Source of the DNA: Thermoanaerobacterium saccharolyticum
GTDB lineage: Bacteria > Bacillota > Thermoanaerobacteria > Thermoanaerobacterales > Thermoanaerobacteraceae
Assembly (NCBI RefSeq): GCF_000747665.1
Contig: NZ_BBKT01000038.1
Location: 1 to 49,060, forward strand
Length of the DNA: 49,060 bases
Reading direction: 5' to 3'
In this document: positions 18,596 through 27,115 of the stretch, in pieces
Position numbering within the stretch: the stretch's first letter is position 1
How the letters are laid out: every line of letters begins with the position of its first letter
The notes under the pieces: model-generated
What the model was told of the DNA's origin: nothing
Database searches by the model: none
The model's input: only the letters and a program-made list of their open reading frames with translations
Translations under genes and position numbers: made by a program

Positions 18596-18833
18596 AATTT
18601 TATTAACTTGTACAATAATAATTGCAAAAAAATAAAATTAATGATATTATTTTGATAATGTTGAGAAAAATAATATTAAAATTTTTTGCAATACTTCGTA
18701 TTGAGGTTGGGTGGTTCAATGAAGTTTATTTATGTAAAACGATTAAATATTTTAATAAACCTGTCATAAATGCTCTTCTTTGATAATATCTATATTTTAA
18801 GAAGGTACACATGATGGAAGGGAGAGTAAACAG
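18596..18833 (+). other. Intergenic region with a possible 16-codon leader ORF
   Basis: This AT-rich gap of 238 bases has a small hairpin CAATAC/GTATTG at 18689-18703. At 18719-18769 there is a 16-codon ORF (MKFIYVKRLNILINLS) preceded by GAGGTTGGGTGG. No RNA family was recognised. The ORF could be chance; the ssb-like gene has its own GGGAGAG site just before 18834. Confidence 0.3.
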
Positions 18834-19493
18834 ATGGCAGGCAATATATTGGGGAATAATATGGTTAATGTAGCTGGTAAAATTGTGAATGACTTGGAAT
18901 TTAGTCACGAGCTTTATGGAGAGCAGTTTTATAATTTCACTCTTGAAGTGCCAAGACTAAGTGATGCAAAGGATATGCTTCCAATCACTATTTCAAACAG
19001 GCTATTTGAAGGTATAAATTTAGCTCCAGGCACTAAGGTAAAAATCGAAGGACAGCTTAGGTCTTACAATAGACAGTCGCCAAATGGTGGTAAAAATAGG
19101 TTGATATTGACCATTTTTGCAAGGGACATTATAGTCGTAAGCGACGATGAAAGCATTAAAAATCCTAATGAGATATTTTTAGATGGATTTATATGCAAAG
19201 AGCCTGTTTATAGAACAACTCCATTTGGAAGAGAAATATCCGATTTGCTTGTGGCTGTCAATAGACCATATAGCAAGTCTGACTACATTCCTGTAATTGC
19301 ATGGGGAAGAAATGCCAGATTTTGTGAAAAATTAAAAGTTGGCGATCGCATAAAGCTGTGGGGAAGAGTGCAAAGCAGAGAATATCAAAAAAAAGGAGAT
19401 AATAATGAAATTATAACGAGAACTGCCTATGAAGTATCCATAACAAAAATGGAAAAAGTCAATAAGGATGATTTAGCGCTGAAAGATGAATAG
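18834..19493 (+). CDS. Tandem OB-fold single-stranded DNA-binding-like protein
   Basis: A 219-residue protein with ATG after GGAAGGGAGAG. Two SSB-type OB-folds follow one another: residues 10-105 (VNVAGKIVNDLEFSHELYGEQFYNFTLEVPR) and 115-210 (NEIFLDGFICKEPVYRTTPFGREISDLLVAVNR, YIPVIAWGRNARF, KVGDRIKLWGRVQSREYQKK). It lacks the acidic DDDIPF-like tail of replicative SSB, so it is a paralogue of unknown role rather than the main SSB. Similar proteins are widespread in clostridia. It overlaps by 8 bases a longer reading of the cobO frame and is probably cotranscribed with it. Confidence 0.8.
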   Translation: MAGNILGNNMVNVAGKIVNDLEFSHELYGEQFYNFTLEVPRLSDAKDMLPITISNRLFEGINLAPGTKVKIEGQLRSYNRQSPNGGKNRLILTIFARDIIVVSDDESIKNPNEIFLDGFICKEPVYRTTPFGREISDLLVAVNRPYSKSDYIPVIAWGRNARFCEKLKVGDRIKLWGRVQSREYQKKGDNNEIITRTAYEVSITKMEKVNKDDLALKDE

Positions 19494-19521
19494 ATATCTA
19501 CATACAAAAGGGGAGATTCCA

Positions 19522-20049
19522 TTGAAAAACGGTTTGATTCAAATATATACAGGTGATGGGAAAGGCAAGACGACTGCTGCCATAGGTCTTGCCATAAGAG
19601 CTTTAGGCAGAGGCTTTAGAGTCTATATGGTTCAATTTTTAAAAGGTAGAGATACAGGAGAGCTTTATGTTTTGAAAAACTTAGAAAACTTTAAAGTGTT
19701 TAGATTTCAGTCAAGTGAAAAATTCTTTTTTCAAATGGATGAGAACGAAAAAAATGTACTTAAGGATGAGATGCATAAAGCTTATGACTTTATAGAAAAT
19801 GTCATTAAAAATGAAGAATGCGATATGCTCATATTAGACGAAATAATGGGGGTACTACAGAACAATATTTTCTCCGTAGAAGATGTACTTAAACTTATGA
19901 AGGAGAAGCCAGACACAATGGAGATGGTTTTAACAGGAAGAAATGCTCCTAAAGAGCTTATTGACAATGCAGATCTTGTAACTGAAATGAAGTTAGTCAA
20001 ACATCCTTTTGAAAAAGGCATTTCCGCCAGATACGGAATAGAATTTTAA
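19522..20049 (+). CDS. cobO: Corrinoid adenosyltransferase (CobO/BtuR type)
   Basis: ATP:cob(I)alamin adenosyltransferase, which makes adenosylcobalamin. The start chosen is TTG 19522 after AAAGGGGAG; an ATG at 19486 in the same frame would overlap the upstream gene and has no site. The P-loop IYTGDGKGKTTAAIGLAIRA lies at the N-terminus, with VQFLKGRDTGE and LILDEIMGVLQNN (Walker B) following. The end EMKLVKHPFEKGISARYGIEF is typical of CobO. At 175 residues it has family length. No other cobalamin genes are nearby, suggesting a salvage role. A strong terminator follows. Confidence 0.92.
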   Translation: MKNGLIQIYTGDGKGKTTAAIGLAIRALGRGFRVYMVQFLKGRDTGELYVLKNLENFKVFRFQSSEKFFFQMDENEKNVLKDEMHKAYDFIENVIKNEECDMLILDEIMGVLQNNIFSVEDVLKLMKEKPDTMEMVLTGRNAPKELIDNADLVTEMKLVKHPFEKGISARYGIEF

Positions 20050-20070
20050 AACCCGGCTTAGCCGGGTTTT
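20048..20070. terminator. Bidirectional terminator between cobO and dapH
   Basis: AAAACCCGGC and GCCGGGTTTT form a 10-bp stem with loop TTA, A-rich on one side and T-rich on the other, serving both the forward cobO message and the reverse dap operon. Confidence 0.9.
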
Positions 20071-20071
20071 T

Positions 20072-20786
20072 CTAACCTCTTAAATCATCCAATAGTTTAG
20101 TTTTTTCTCTGGTTTTTTCGTCTTTGATTTTGACAATTTTAGCAGGAACACCGGCTACGACAGTGTTTGGAGGTACGTCTTCTGTGACGACAGACCCTGC
20201 TGCTACAACAGCATCGTGACCAACTCTGACACCTTCTAAAAGGACGGCATTGGCGCCTATGAGTACATTGTCTTCCACGATAACAGGTATACTGCTTGGT
20301 GGCTCCAACACGCCTGCTATGACTGCACCAGCGCCAACATGGACATTTTTTCCGATTATTCCTCTTGCACCAACAACGGCATTCATATCTATCATTGTGT
20401 TTTCGCCAATTTCAGCCCCTATATTGATGATGGCACCCATCATGATTACTGCATTTTTTCCTATTTTTACTCTGTCTCTTATAATAGCGCCTGGTTCAAT
20501 TCGAGCATTTAAGTCTTTTATATCCAACAATGGTATTGCAGAATTTCTCCTATCGTATTCGAGGTGATAATCCTTAATTTTGTCTTTGTTGTCATCTAAA
20601 AGTTTTTTTTACATCTTCTAACTCTCCGAAGATTATTTTGAAATTGTCGGTGCCAAAGACTTTAAATGTTTTTTCGTCTACATCTATATTTCCGCTTATG
20701 TAGGCTTTTACTGGTGTGGATTTTTTAGACTCCTTTATGAATTTTGCTATTTCATAAGGATTTGTCAATTCATCTTTTGAATTCAA
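20072..20786 (-). CDS. dapH: Tetrahydrodipicolinate N-acetyltransferase, frameshifted in this sequence
   Basis: DapH acetylates tetrahydrodipicolinate with acetyl-CoA in the acetylase branch of diaminopimelate/lysine synthesis. It starts at TTG 20786 behind AAGGATGATG, right after dapB. The N-terminal domain ([30 protein letters not shown]) stops at 20592, while the rest continues in another frame as left-handed beta-helix hexapeptide repeats ([20 protein letters not shown]) to [11 protein letters not shown]. The break lies at a run of eight bases, 20603-20610. With seven, the protein reads [17 protein letters not shown] and is 237 residues, as expected for DapH. Diaminopimelate is needed for the cell wall, so true inactivation is unlikely unless another route exists. 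Confidence 0.88.
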
Positions 20787-20792
20787 AAGTCA

Positions 20793-21548
20793 TCATCCTT
20801 TCTTGACAAGTGATTCCATGTCATAAAGTCCAGGTTTTTGATTTATTAAAAACTTGGCTGCTAAAAGTGCGCCATTTCCAAATATTTCTCTCGATCTTGC
20901 TGAATGGCTAATCTTGATGATTTCATCGTGACCAGCAAAAATCACTTCATGTTCACCTACTACGGTGCCACCTCTTAATGCATGGATACCTATTTCATTT
21001 TTATTCCGCTTATCTATATTTGAGTGCCTCCCGTACACATATTCAATTTTATCGGTCAAAACGCTATTTATGGCATCAGCAATCAATAATGCTGTTCCAC
21101 TGGGAGAATCTTTTTTCATGTTGTGGTGCATCTCAAGTATCTCTATATCAAAATTGTCACTTAAGACTCTTGCGGCTTCTTTGACTAAACTTATAAGCAC
21201 ATTGATGCCTAACGACATATTAGCAGACCTAAATATGGGAATATGGTTAGATGCTTCTATTAAAGAATTAATTTCTTCCTCATCAAGACCTGTTGTGGCA
21301 ACGACAACAGGTAAATTTTTGCTTACGGCGGCTTTTAGCAATTGTGGCACAGCCGTATGATATGAAAAATCTATTACTACATCGGCATCTACATCTACTT
21401 CATCAAGACTTTTGTACACAGGAAATCCGCATTGACACTGATTTTGGTCGATTCCAGCAACAACTTCAAAGTCTGGGCTTTGTGAAGCCATATTTGCGAT
21501 TACTTTGCCCATTTTTCCACAACAACCATTTATTATCACTCTTATCAT
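20793..21548 (-). CDS. dapB: 4-hydroxy-tetrahydrodipicolinate reductase
   Basis: NAD(P)H-dependent reduction of the DapA product. This protein is 251 residues with the dinucleotide motif NGCCGKMGKVIA at residues 7-18, VVIDFSYHTA, PVVVATTGLDEEE, the family signature EILEMHHNMKKDSPSGTALL and HALRGGTVVGEHEVIFAG. It lies 13 bases after dapA and just before dapH in the same reverse-strand operon. Confidence 0.96.
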   Translation of the reverse strand: MIRVIINGCCGKMGKVIANMASQSPDFEVVAGIDQNQCQCGFPVYKSLDEVDVDADVVIDFSYHTAVPQLLKAAVSKNLPVVVATTGLDEEEINSLIEASNHIPIFRSANMSLGINVLISLVKEAARVLSDNFDIEILEMHHNMKKDSPSGTALLIADAINSVLTDKIEYVYGRHSNIDKRNKNEIGIHALRGGTVVGEHEVIFAGHDEIIKISHSARSREIFGNGALLAAKFLINQKPGLYDMESLVKKG

Positions 21549-21561
21549 TAATACGGCCTCC

Positions 21562-22446
21562 TCATATTAGTCCAAATTCTTTTAATGTAGATTTTAGTGT
21601 GCTTAGATTCTTTTCGGACATATCGACTAAAGGAAGCCTCAATGGTCCGACATTGAAACCCATTAAATTCATTGCCGTCTTGACTGGAATTGGATTCGTT
21701 TCTATGAACATGACACTATTTAAAGGATTTAATTCAAATTGCAACTTTCTCGCGGCCTCTATATTTCCATTCAAAAATAGCATTACCATTTCGTGTATTT
21801 TTTTAGGCACGATATTTGCAGTGACAGAAATTACACCTATGCCGCCTAATGAAAGCATCGGCACGACCTGATCGTCATTTCCTGAATATATTTCAAATTT
21901 ATCGCCCATTATTCGCGCTATTTCAGCTATTTGAACTATATCGCTGCTGGCTTCTTTTACACCGACAACATTGTCAACATGTTTGCATATTTCTAAGTAT
22001 GTTTCTGGTTTTACATTCATACCCGTTCTACTTGGAACATTGTATATTATTATTGGCTTATCAACATTTTTAGCGATTTCTGTAAAATGTTTGACAAGTC
22101 CTGCTTGAGTAGTCTTATTGTAGTACGGCGTTATGACAAGTAGAGCATCAGCGCCAACAGATGAAGCATATTTGCTTAGTTCAATGCTGTGTCGCGTATC
22201 ATTGCTGCCTGTTCCAGCTATGACAGGAATGCGACCTCTTACTTTGTCAACTGCAAATTTGATCGTATCCATTTTTTCTTTATCTGTCATTGTTGACGAT
22301 TCACCAGTTGTGCCACATATTATTACAGCATCTGTGCCTTCTTTTATATGCCATTCTAAAAGTTCCTCTAACTTGTTAAAATTAACTCCGTCTTCAGTGA
22401 ATGGAGTAACGAGGGCAACACCTGAACCCTTAAATACTGGCATCAT
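21562..22446 (-). CDS. dapA: 4-hydroxy-tetrahydrodipicolinate synthase
   Basis: Condenses aspartate semialdehyde with pyruvate, the committed lysine step. Its 294 residues include [11 protein letters not shown] at about 45-55, the conserved Tyr in [12 protein letters not shown] (about 135) and the Schiff-base lysine Lys164 in [17 protein letters not shown] precedes two consecutive ATG codons at 22446 and 22443; either may start. It lies 29 bases after asd. The late motifs [14 protein letters not shown] and [20 protein letters not shown] are typical of DapA rather than of the related aldolases. Confidence 0.96.
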   Translation of the reverse strand: MMPVFKGSGVALVTPFTEDGVNFNKLEELLEWHIKEGTDAVIICGTTGESSTMTDKEKMDTIKFAVDKVRGRIPVIAGTGSNDTRHSIELSKYASSVGADALLVITPYYNKTTQAGLVKHFTEIAKNVDKPIIIYNVPSRTGMNVKPETYLEICKHVDNVVGVKEASSDIVQIAEIARIMGDKFEIYSGNDDQVVPMLSLGGIGVISVTANIVPKKIHEMVMLFLNGNIEAARKLQFELNPLNSVMFIETNPIPVKTAMNLMGFNVGPLRLPLVDMSEKNLSTLKSTLKEFGLI

Positions 22447-22475
22447 TTACCATCCTTTCTCAGATCATAAAGACA

Positions 22476-23459
22476 TTATTTAATCAAAAGCTCGGCAATT
22501 TGCACAGCGTTAGATGCGGCGCCTTTTCTTATATTGTCGGCCACAATCCACATATTTAATCCGCTGTAGACTGTTTCATCACGTCTTAATCTTCCTACAA
22601 ATACTTCATCATGTCCTGTTGCGATTGTTGCAACTGGGTATATGTTGTTTTCCGGATCGTCCATTAAAACGACTCCAGGAGCATTTTTTAAAACGCTTCT
22701 TAAGTCTTCCATTTGATAAGGTTTTTCAAATTCGATATTGACGCTTTCGCTGTGGGAATTCTTAACGGGTACTCTAACCGTTGTAGGTGATACTTTTATA
22801 GAGTTGTCACCCATTATCTTTTTTGTCTCATTGATCATCTTAAGCTCCTCTTTAGTGTATCCATCAGGCAAAAAAACATCTATATGTGGAATGCAGTTAT
22901 TTGCTATAGGATAAGGGAAACATTGATTTTTTTCACCATTTAATGTTCTTTCAAGGTCATCGACGCCTTTTTTACCTGCACCAGATACCGCTTGATACGT
23001 TGAGACGACGATTCTCTTGATTTTGTATTTGTCATGAAGGGGCTTTAGCGGGACTACCATTTGAATCGTTGAACAATTAGGATTTGCTATTATACCTTTA
23101 TTCCATTTAATATCTTGTGGATTTACTTCAGGAACTACCAGTGGTACATTATCATCCATTCGCCATGCGCTGGAGTTGTCAACGACTGTTACTCCTTTTT
23201 CTGCTGCTATAGGAGCGTACATTTTGCTTACTGTAGCGCCTGCCGAGAATAATGCTATCTTTATGTCTCTATCAAAGCTTTTTTCTGTCAATTCTTCTAC
23301 AGTGTATTCATTTCCTTTAAATGTAAGCTTTTGGCCAGCAGTTCTTTTTGAGGCGAACAAATACAAATTGTCCACCGGGAAATTTCTCTCTTCTAAAACT
23401 TTAATAAACGTTCTTCCTACGAGGCCCGTCGCACCTACGATTGCTACATTGACTCCCAT
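22476..23459 (-). CDS. asd: Aspartate-semialdehyde dehydrogenase
   Basis: Reduces aspartyl phosphate to aspartate semialdehyde for lysine, threonine and methionine. ATG 23459 follows AAGGAGGATAATA; an upstream in-frame ATG at 23501 would add a hydrophobic extension and lie in the leader. The 327-residue protein has the NADP motif VAIVGATGLVGRTF at 5-18, the catalytic Cys129 in ANPNCSTIQ, GAGKKGVDDLER and the basic motif VGRLRRDETV. It is first in the asd-dapA-dapB-dapH operon. Confidence 0.96.
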   Translation of the reverse strand: MGVNVAIVGATGLVGRTFIKVLEERNFPVDNLYLFASKRTAGQKLTFKGNEYTVEELTEKSFDRDIKIALFSAGATVSKMYAPIAAEKGVTVVDNSSAWRMDDNVPLVVPEVNPQDIKWNKGIIANPNCSTIQMVVPLKPLHDKYKIKRIVVSTYQAVSGAGKKGVDDLERTLNGEKNQCFPYPIANNCIPHIDVFLPDGYTKEELKMINETKKIMGDNSIKVSPTTVRVPVKNSHSESVNIEFEKPYQMEDLRSVLKNAPGVVLMDDPENNIYPVATIATGHDEVFVGRLRRDETVYSGLNMWIVADNIRKGAASNAVQIAELLIK

Positions 23460-23522
23460 TATTATCCTCCTTAAAAATAAAAATTCAATGATATAGTGCA
23501 ATAAAGTAAGTTTGTTATTTAA

Positions 23523-23551
23523 AATATATCATTATTATTATATGAAGTCAA
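23523..23551 (-). promoter_or_regulatory. Promoter of the asd-dap operon
   Basis: On the reverse strand TTGACT (23551-23546), a 17-base spacer and TATATT (23528-23523) precede a short leader of about 57 bases before the asd ATG. The leader is too short for a lysine riboswitch or a T-box, so control of this operon is not visible here. Confidence 0.7.
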
Positions 23552-23565
23552 TAAAATAAGGTTAT

Positions 23566-23598
23566 ACAAAAATAACCCCTAAAAGAGGTTATTTTTGT
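23566..23598 (-). terminator. Terminator of the lipoprotein gene upstream of asd
   Basis: ACAAAAATAACC (23566-23577) pairs with GGTTATTTTTGT (23587-23598). Read on the reverse strand it overlaps the lipoprotein stop and separates it from the asd promoter. Confidence 0.75.
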
Positions 23599-24458
23599 GA
23601 CTTTGATGCTTTTTCAAGCGATTTAATGTCTGTCTCTAAAACGCTTGTTTTGATTTTGGTGATGGTGCTGTCTTTTGACTGTACAGCTTTTTCTAATTCA
23701 CTAAGACCTGCATCAAATTTGTCTGAAGCATTTTTAGCGTCTTTAGGCAGTTTTATCCTTATGTTTTTCCAAATCGCCTTTATATCATCTATATCTTTTA
23801 ATGCAATATCCCATTTGCCCAAAGATGAATTAAACTCGATGTCTCTGCTGTAAAATCTAAGCTTTTTAATATCTGGTGGTGATGTTGTCTTAAAGTAATT
23901 TTCAATTTCAGGTACAAATTTGTAGAGATTATTTGCAGCAATCATTGTATCGTCTAATGATTTGTTGGATGACTTTGTTGTTAGAATATTTATTGATGTA
24001 CTTACATTATTTACCAAATCAGAACTGGCTCCAGCTTTTACAGCAATAGGGCTTAAAACATTCCAATTTGTATGTATATCTTTTACAGTTTTATCTATTG
24101 TGCTCCATGATTTTTCCTCTGGTGACTGTTTTTGCTGTTTTTTATTAGCACCTTTTTCATTAGATTTTCCGTCTTCTTGACTTTTTGAAGAACTTTGCTT
24201 TTTATTCTGAGGTGCTAATGTTGTAGTTGATTGTTGAGCGCTTTTGCCACTCTGAGATTCTTTAAGTTTTTTAGCTTCTTTTATTATTGTGTCGATGTCG
24301 CTTTCGATTTTAGTAAGCTCTTTTGGTGTAGACATTTTTTGAGTCGTAGTGGGTTTTTTCTGCGGAATGGGCTTTTTTTGCTTATTCTTGCAAGCAGAAA
24401 GCTGAAATACTGAAAGAAATATCAATAATAGACAGAAAATTTTATGATACTTTTTCAT
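23589..24458 (-). CDS. Lipoprotein of unknown function
   Basis: The 289-residue product starts at ATG 24458, with a spaced AGGTGAT upstream. The signal peptide ends LSACKNK (lipobox, Cys near residue 23). Then come a Lys/Pro/Thr-rich linker, a Gln/Ser/Lys-rich low-complexity segment (about 65-115), and a C-terminal helical region with regular hydrophobic spacing (about 118-285). The composition suggests a surface-tethered helical domain on a flexible stalk. No catalytic motif was recognised and the family could not be named. Divergent from the membrane protein gene at 24621. Confidence 0.75.
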   Translation of the reverse strand: MKKYHKIFCLLLIFLSVFQLSACKNKQKKPIPQKKPTTTQKMSTPKELTKIESDIDTIIKEAKKLKESQSGKSAQQSTTTLAPQNKKQSSSKSQEDGKSNEKGANKKQQKQSPEEKSWSTIDKTVKDIHTNWNVLSPIAVKAGASSDLVNNVSTSINILTTKSSNKSLDDTMIAANNLYKFVPEIENYFKTTSPPDIKKLRFYSRDIEFNSSLGKWDIALKDIDDIKAIWKNIRIKLPKDAKNASDKFDAGLSELEKAVQSKDSTITKIKTSVLETDIKSLEKASKSQK

Positions 24459-24620
24459 ACAATCACCTCAATAGATAGTATTGCCAGTATGATTTAATTT
24501 AATGACTATATAATTTTTTTAAAATTTGCAAGGTTGTAAATTTTTGTACTTGCATAAGAAAATCATGGTATAATATAATTATAATGTAGTAGCTAAAGGC
24601 TACAGGAAAGGAGAGTGTGT

Positions 24621-24902
24621 ATGTGGAATTATAAGATCAAAAAAGTGTCTGTTTTTTCTGTCTTTAAGTTTACATTGTTGTATGGTGTTATAATTGGAGC
24701 TGTTTTTGGTTTAATTGGAGGTTTATTCGGGAGTATAGGAGACGCTAGGTTTTTTGGTTTAGGTGTCTTTGGAGGACTCATATTTGGCATAATTTATGGA
24801 GTGATGTTGGCGCTAATTAGTGCTTTTGGGACATGGATTTTCAATCTCGTATCTGGTGTGATAGATGGAATAGATGTTGAGCTTGAAAAAAAGGACGAAT
24901 GA
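24621..24902 (+). CDS. Small glycine-rich membrane protein, DUF3566-like
   Basis: It starts at ATG 24621, seven bases after AAAGGAG; a GTG at 24615 is too close. A plausible promoter is TTGCAT (about 24550) with TATAAT 18 bases later. The 93-residue protein opens with a basic segment (MWNYKIKKVSVFSVFKF) and has two hydrophobic helices rich in Gly, LYGVIIGAVFGLIGGLFG and FGGLIFGIIYGVMLALISAF, then an acidic tail. The KKVSVFSVFKFTLLYG opening recalls DUF3566-type proteins. Function unknown. It precedes the glnA promoter. Confidence 0.7.
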   Translation: MWNYKIKKVSVFSVFKFTLLYGVIIGAVFGLIGGLFGSIGDARFFGLGVFGGLIFGIIYGVMLALISAFGTWIFNLVSGVIDGIDVELEKKDE

Positions 24903-24904
24903 TA

Positions 24905-25014
24905 TTGTTATGTTGAAATACATGTGTTATAATTTTATAAAGCCATATTTTTAGATGGACAATGGTGTCCTCAATGAAGGAAGATAGTGTCCTTAATTGA
25001 GTACACCTATTTTT
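24905..25014 (+). promoter_or_regulatory. glnA promoter and leader with ANTAR-type antitermination structure
   Basis: TTGTTA (24905-24910), 17 bases and TATAAT (24928-24933) drive a leader starting near 24940. GGAC-AATGGT-GTCC (24957-24970) forms a hairpin with a hexaloop having A at position 1 and G at position 4, as in ANTAR target RNAs. Next, GGTGT-CTCAAT-AAGGA (24964-24981) pairs across three single mismatches with TCCTT-ATTGAG-ACACC (24990-25007), then TATTTTT: an intrinsic terminator 19 bases before glnA. The two structures share GGTGTCC and exclude each other. The ANTAR regulator gene follows glnA. The second hairpin loop is non-consensus. Confidence 0.72.
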
Positions 25015-25032
25015 AATTTAAGGAGGATTGCT

Positions 25033-26367
25033 ATGGGAAACAAATACAGTGCTGAAGATGTATTGAGGATTTCCAAAGAGCGCGGTGTTGAGTTTATTCA
25101 TTTGCAATTTAGCGACATCTTTGGCGTCATGAAAAATGTCTCGATTCCTATTGAAGAGCTGGATAAGGCTTTAAACAATGAAATAATGTTTGACGGCTCA
25201 TCAATAGATGGATTTGTCAGAATCGAGGAGTCTGATATGTATTTAAGGCCAGATACAGATACTTTTGTAATATTTCCATGGAGGACAACAAGCGGCGTAG
25301 AGGCAAGGCTTATCTGCGATATATACAATCCGGATGGTACGCCCTTTGAGGGGGATCCGAGGTATATTCTCAAAAAAAATTTAGAAGAAGCAAAAAAATT
25401 AGGTTATACAATGAATGTAGGGCCAGAGTGTGAATTTTATCTGTTTTTGACGGATGAAAAAGGAAATCCTACTACAATCACTCAGGATGCAGCAGGATAT
25501 TTTGATATGGCACCAGTTGATTTAGGAGAAAGTGCCCGAAAGGAAATGGTTTCTACACTTAAAGAGATGGGATTTGCAATAGAGGCATCACACCATGAAG
25601 TAGGTCCAGGACAACATGAAATAGATTTTAAATACGATGATGCGCTTGCAACGGCGGATAATGTTATGACATTCAAAATGGTAGTAAGGATAATAGCTCA
25701 AAAACATGGACTTCATGCGACATTTATGCCTAAACCTGTGTACGGGATTGCAGGTTCAGGTATGCATTTGAATCAGTCTCTTATGAAAAACGGTGAAAAT
25801 GCATTTTACGATCCAAGCGACCAGATGGGTCTTAGCAAAGATTGCTATTATTACATTGGAGGCCTTTTGAAACATGCAAAGGCATTGACGTCCATAACAA
25901 ATCCTACAGTAAATTCATACAAAAGGCTTGTATCTGGTTTTGAAGCTCCTGTTTACATTGCCTGGTCTGGAAGAAATAGAAGTCCCCTAATAAGGATACC
26001 TGCTAAAAGAGGAAATTCAACAAGGATAGAGCTTAGATCACCTGATCCTTCTAACAATCCGTACTTGGCATTAGCTTGTTCGTTAGCTGCAGGACTCGAT
26101 GGCATAAAAAATAAGATAGCTCCACCATCGCCAGTTGATAAAAATATTTATGAAATGACCGAAAATGAGCTAAACGAATTGAATATAGAGAAATTGCCTG
26201 AATCTTTAGAAGAGGCCTTAGTCATTTTAGAAAAAGATGAGGTTATAAAAAATGCATTAGGCGAACATATATACAATAAATATGTTGAGGCAAAATGGTC
26301 TGAGTGGGATTCCTACAGGACTTACGTCACAAGGTGGGAGATAGACCAATACCTTACTAAGTTTTAA
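25033..26367 (+). CDS. glnA: Glutamine synthetase, type I
   Basis: ATP-dependent ligation of ammonia to glutamate. The start is ATG 25033 after AAGGAGGATTG; an upstream in-frame ATG at 24997 lies inside the terminator hairpin. At 444 residues it is the short GSI-alpha form of Firmicutes. Visible motifs include [33 protein letters not shown] (metal and glutamate site), [20 protein letters not shown] and [19 protein letters not shown] (glutamate and phosphate binding). No adenylylation tyrosine loop of the GSI-beta type is evident. Expression is likely set by antitermination in its leader together with the regulator that follows. Confidence 0.96.
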   Translation: MGNKYSAEDVLRISKERGVEFIHLQFSDIFGVMKNVSIPIEELDKALNNEIMFDGSSIDGFVRIEESDMYLRPDTDTFVIFPWRTTSGVEARLICDIYNPDGTPFEGDPRYILKKNLEEAKKLGYTMNVGPECEFYLFLTDEKGNPTTITQDAAGYFDMAPVDLGESARKEMVSTLKEMGFAIEASHHEVGPGQHEIDFKYDDALATADNVMTFKMVVRIIAQKHGLHATFMPKPVYGIAGSGMHLNQSLMKNGENAFYDPSDQMGLSKDCYYYIGGLLKHAKALTSITNPTVNSYKRLVSGFEAPVYIAWSGRNRSPLIRIPAKRGNSTRIELRSPDPSNNPYLALACSLAAGLDGIKNKIAPPSPVDKNIYEMTENELNELNIEKLPESLEEALVILEKDEVIKNALGEHIYNKYVEAKWSEWDSYRTYVTRWEIDQYLTKF

Positions 26368-26380
26368 GGTAGGTGTTCTC

Positions 26381-26951
26381 ATGAGTCAATGGCGCATCAT
26401 AATTGCAGATAGCAATGATTACAGCAGAAGTATGCTTAAGGGGATGCTTTTATCCAGTGGTCACCTGGTATATGAAGCAAGAGACGGTGGAAGCGCAGTA
26501 AGGCTTTCACGATCATTGATGCCTGATCTTGTCTTGGTGGACATGGGCATTGTTGGAATGAATGCTTACGAAGTAGCGCATATTATCGATAGCGATAATG
26601 TAGCACCGGTTATATTGATGACGCAGACCATTCAAAGAGGTTTTATTGAAGAAGTGAAAAATTATTCTGTATTCGCTTATCTATTGAAGCCAATTGATAA
26701 AGCTGTTTTATTAAGCCTTACTGAATTTGTGATAGAAAATCACAAGAAGTATTTATCTTTAAAAAATGAAATAGAAAGCTTAAAAAAAGCAAATAGAAGC
26801 CCGCAAGAAAATAGAGAAAGCTAAAGGGTTGTTGATGAAAGTAAAAAAACTTGATGAGGAAGAAGCTTATATTTTGATGAGAAAGATGAGCATGGACTCA
26901 ACACTTCCTATGGAAGTCATAGCAGAGAGGATATTGACAAAATACTCGTAA
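26381..26951 (+). CDS. Response regulator with ANTAR RNA-binding domain, frameshifted in this sequence
   Basis: The N-terminal receiver (residues 1-125: IIIADSNDYSRSML, PDLVLVDMGIVGMN, LLKPIDKAVLL) is followed by a helical linker. The first frame stops at 26822-26824 as NRSPQENRES, but after an A7 run (26782-26788) the next frame encodes a complete ANTAR domain: KKIEKAKGLLMKVKKLDEEE and EVIAERILTKYS, ending at 26951. Removing one A gives 189 residues, the usual size of NasT/AmiR-like antiterminators. Such proteins bind paired hexaloop hairpins and prevent termination. It follows glnA by 13 bases, so it probably controls glnA in response to nitrogen status. Without the correction the RNA-binding domain would be missed. 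Confidence 0.88.
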
Positions 26952-26995
26952 AAAAACTTAAGCACATAAAAACGTATTTGTGCTTAAGTTTTTTT
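26950..26995 (+). terminator. Terminator of the glnA-ANTAR operon
   Basis: AAAAAAACTTAAGCACA (26950-26966) and TGTGCTTAAGTTTTTTT (26979-26995) form a 17-bp stem with a T-rich end, overlapping the restored ANTAR stop codon. This supports 26951 as the true gene end. Confidence 0.92.
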
Positions 26996-27115
26996 CTTTG
27001 GGATTAAGATAGCATTAAGCTGAGATTAATTTAACAAATCAAGAAGGAATTTTAACAATTTTGTAGAAATAATAAATTGTTTAAGAAGTTTGTAAAATGT
27101 TAGTTGGTGAGTCCC

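Noticed and set aside
20250-22483. Forward-strand ORFs of 70-190 codons across the dap operon
   Set aside because: They are shadows of dapH, dapB, dapA and asd: no ribosome sites, no recognisable domains, Ser/Leu/Phe-rich translations.
23460-23522. Lysine riboswitch or T-box before asd
   Set aside because: The leader from the best promoter is only about 57 bases and lacks a terminator or the conserved core of either RNA.
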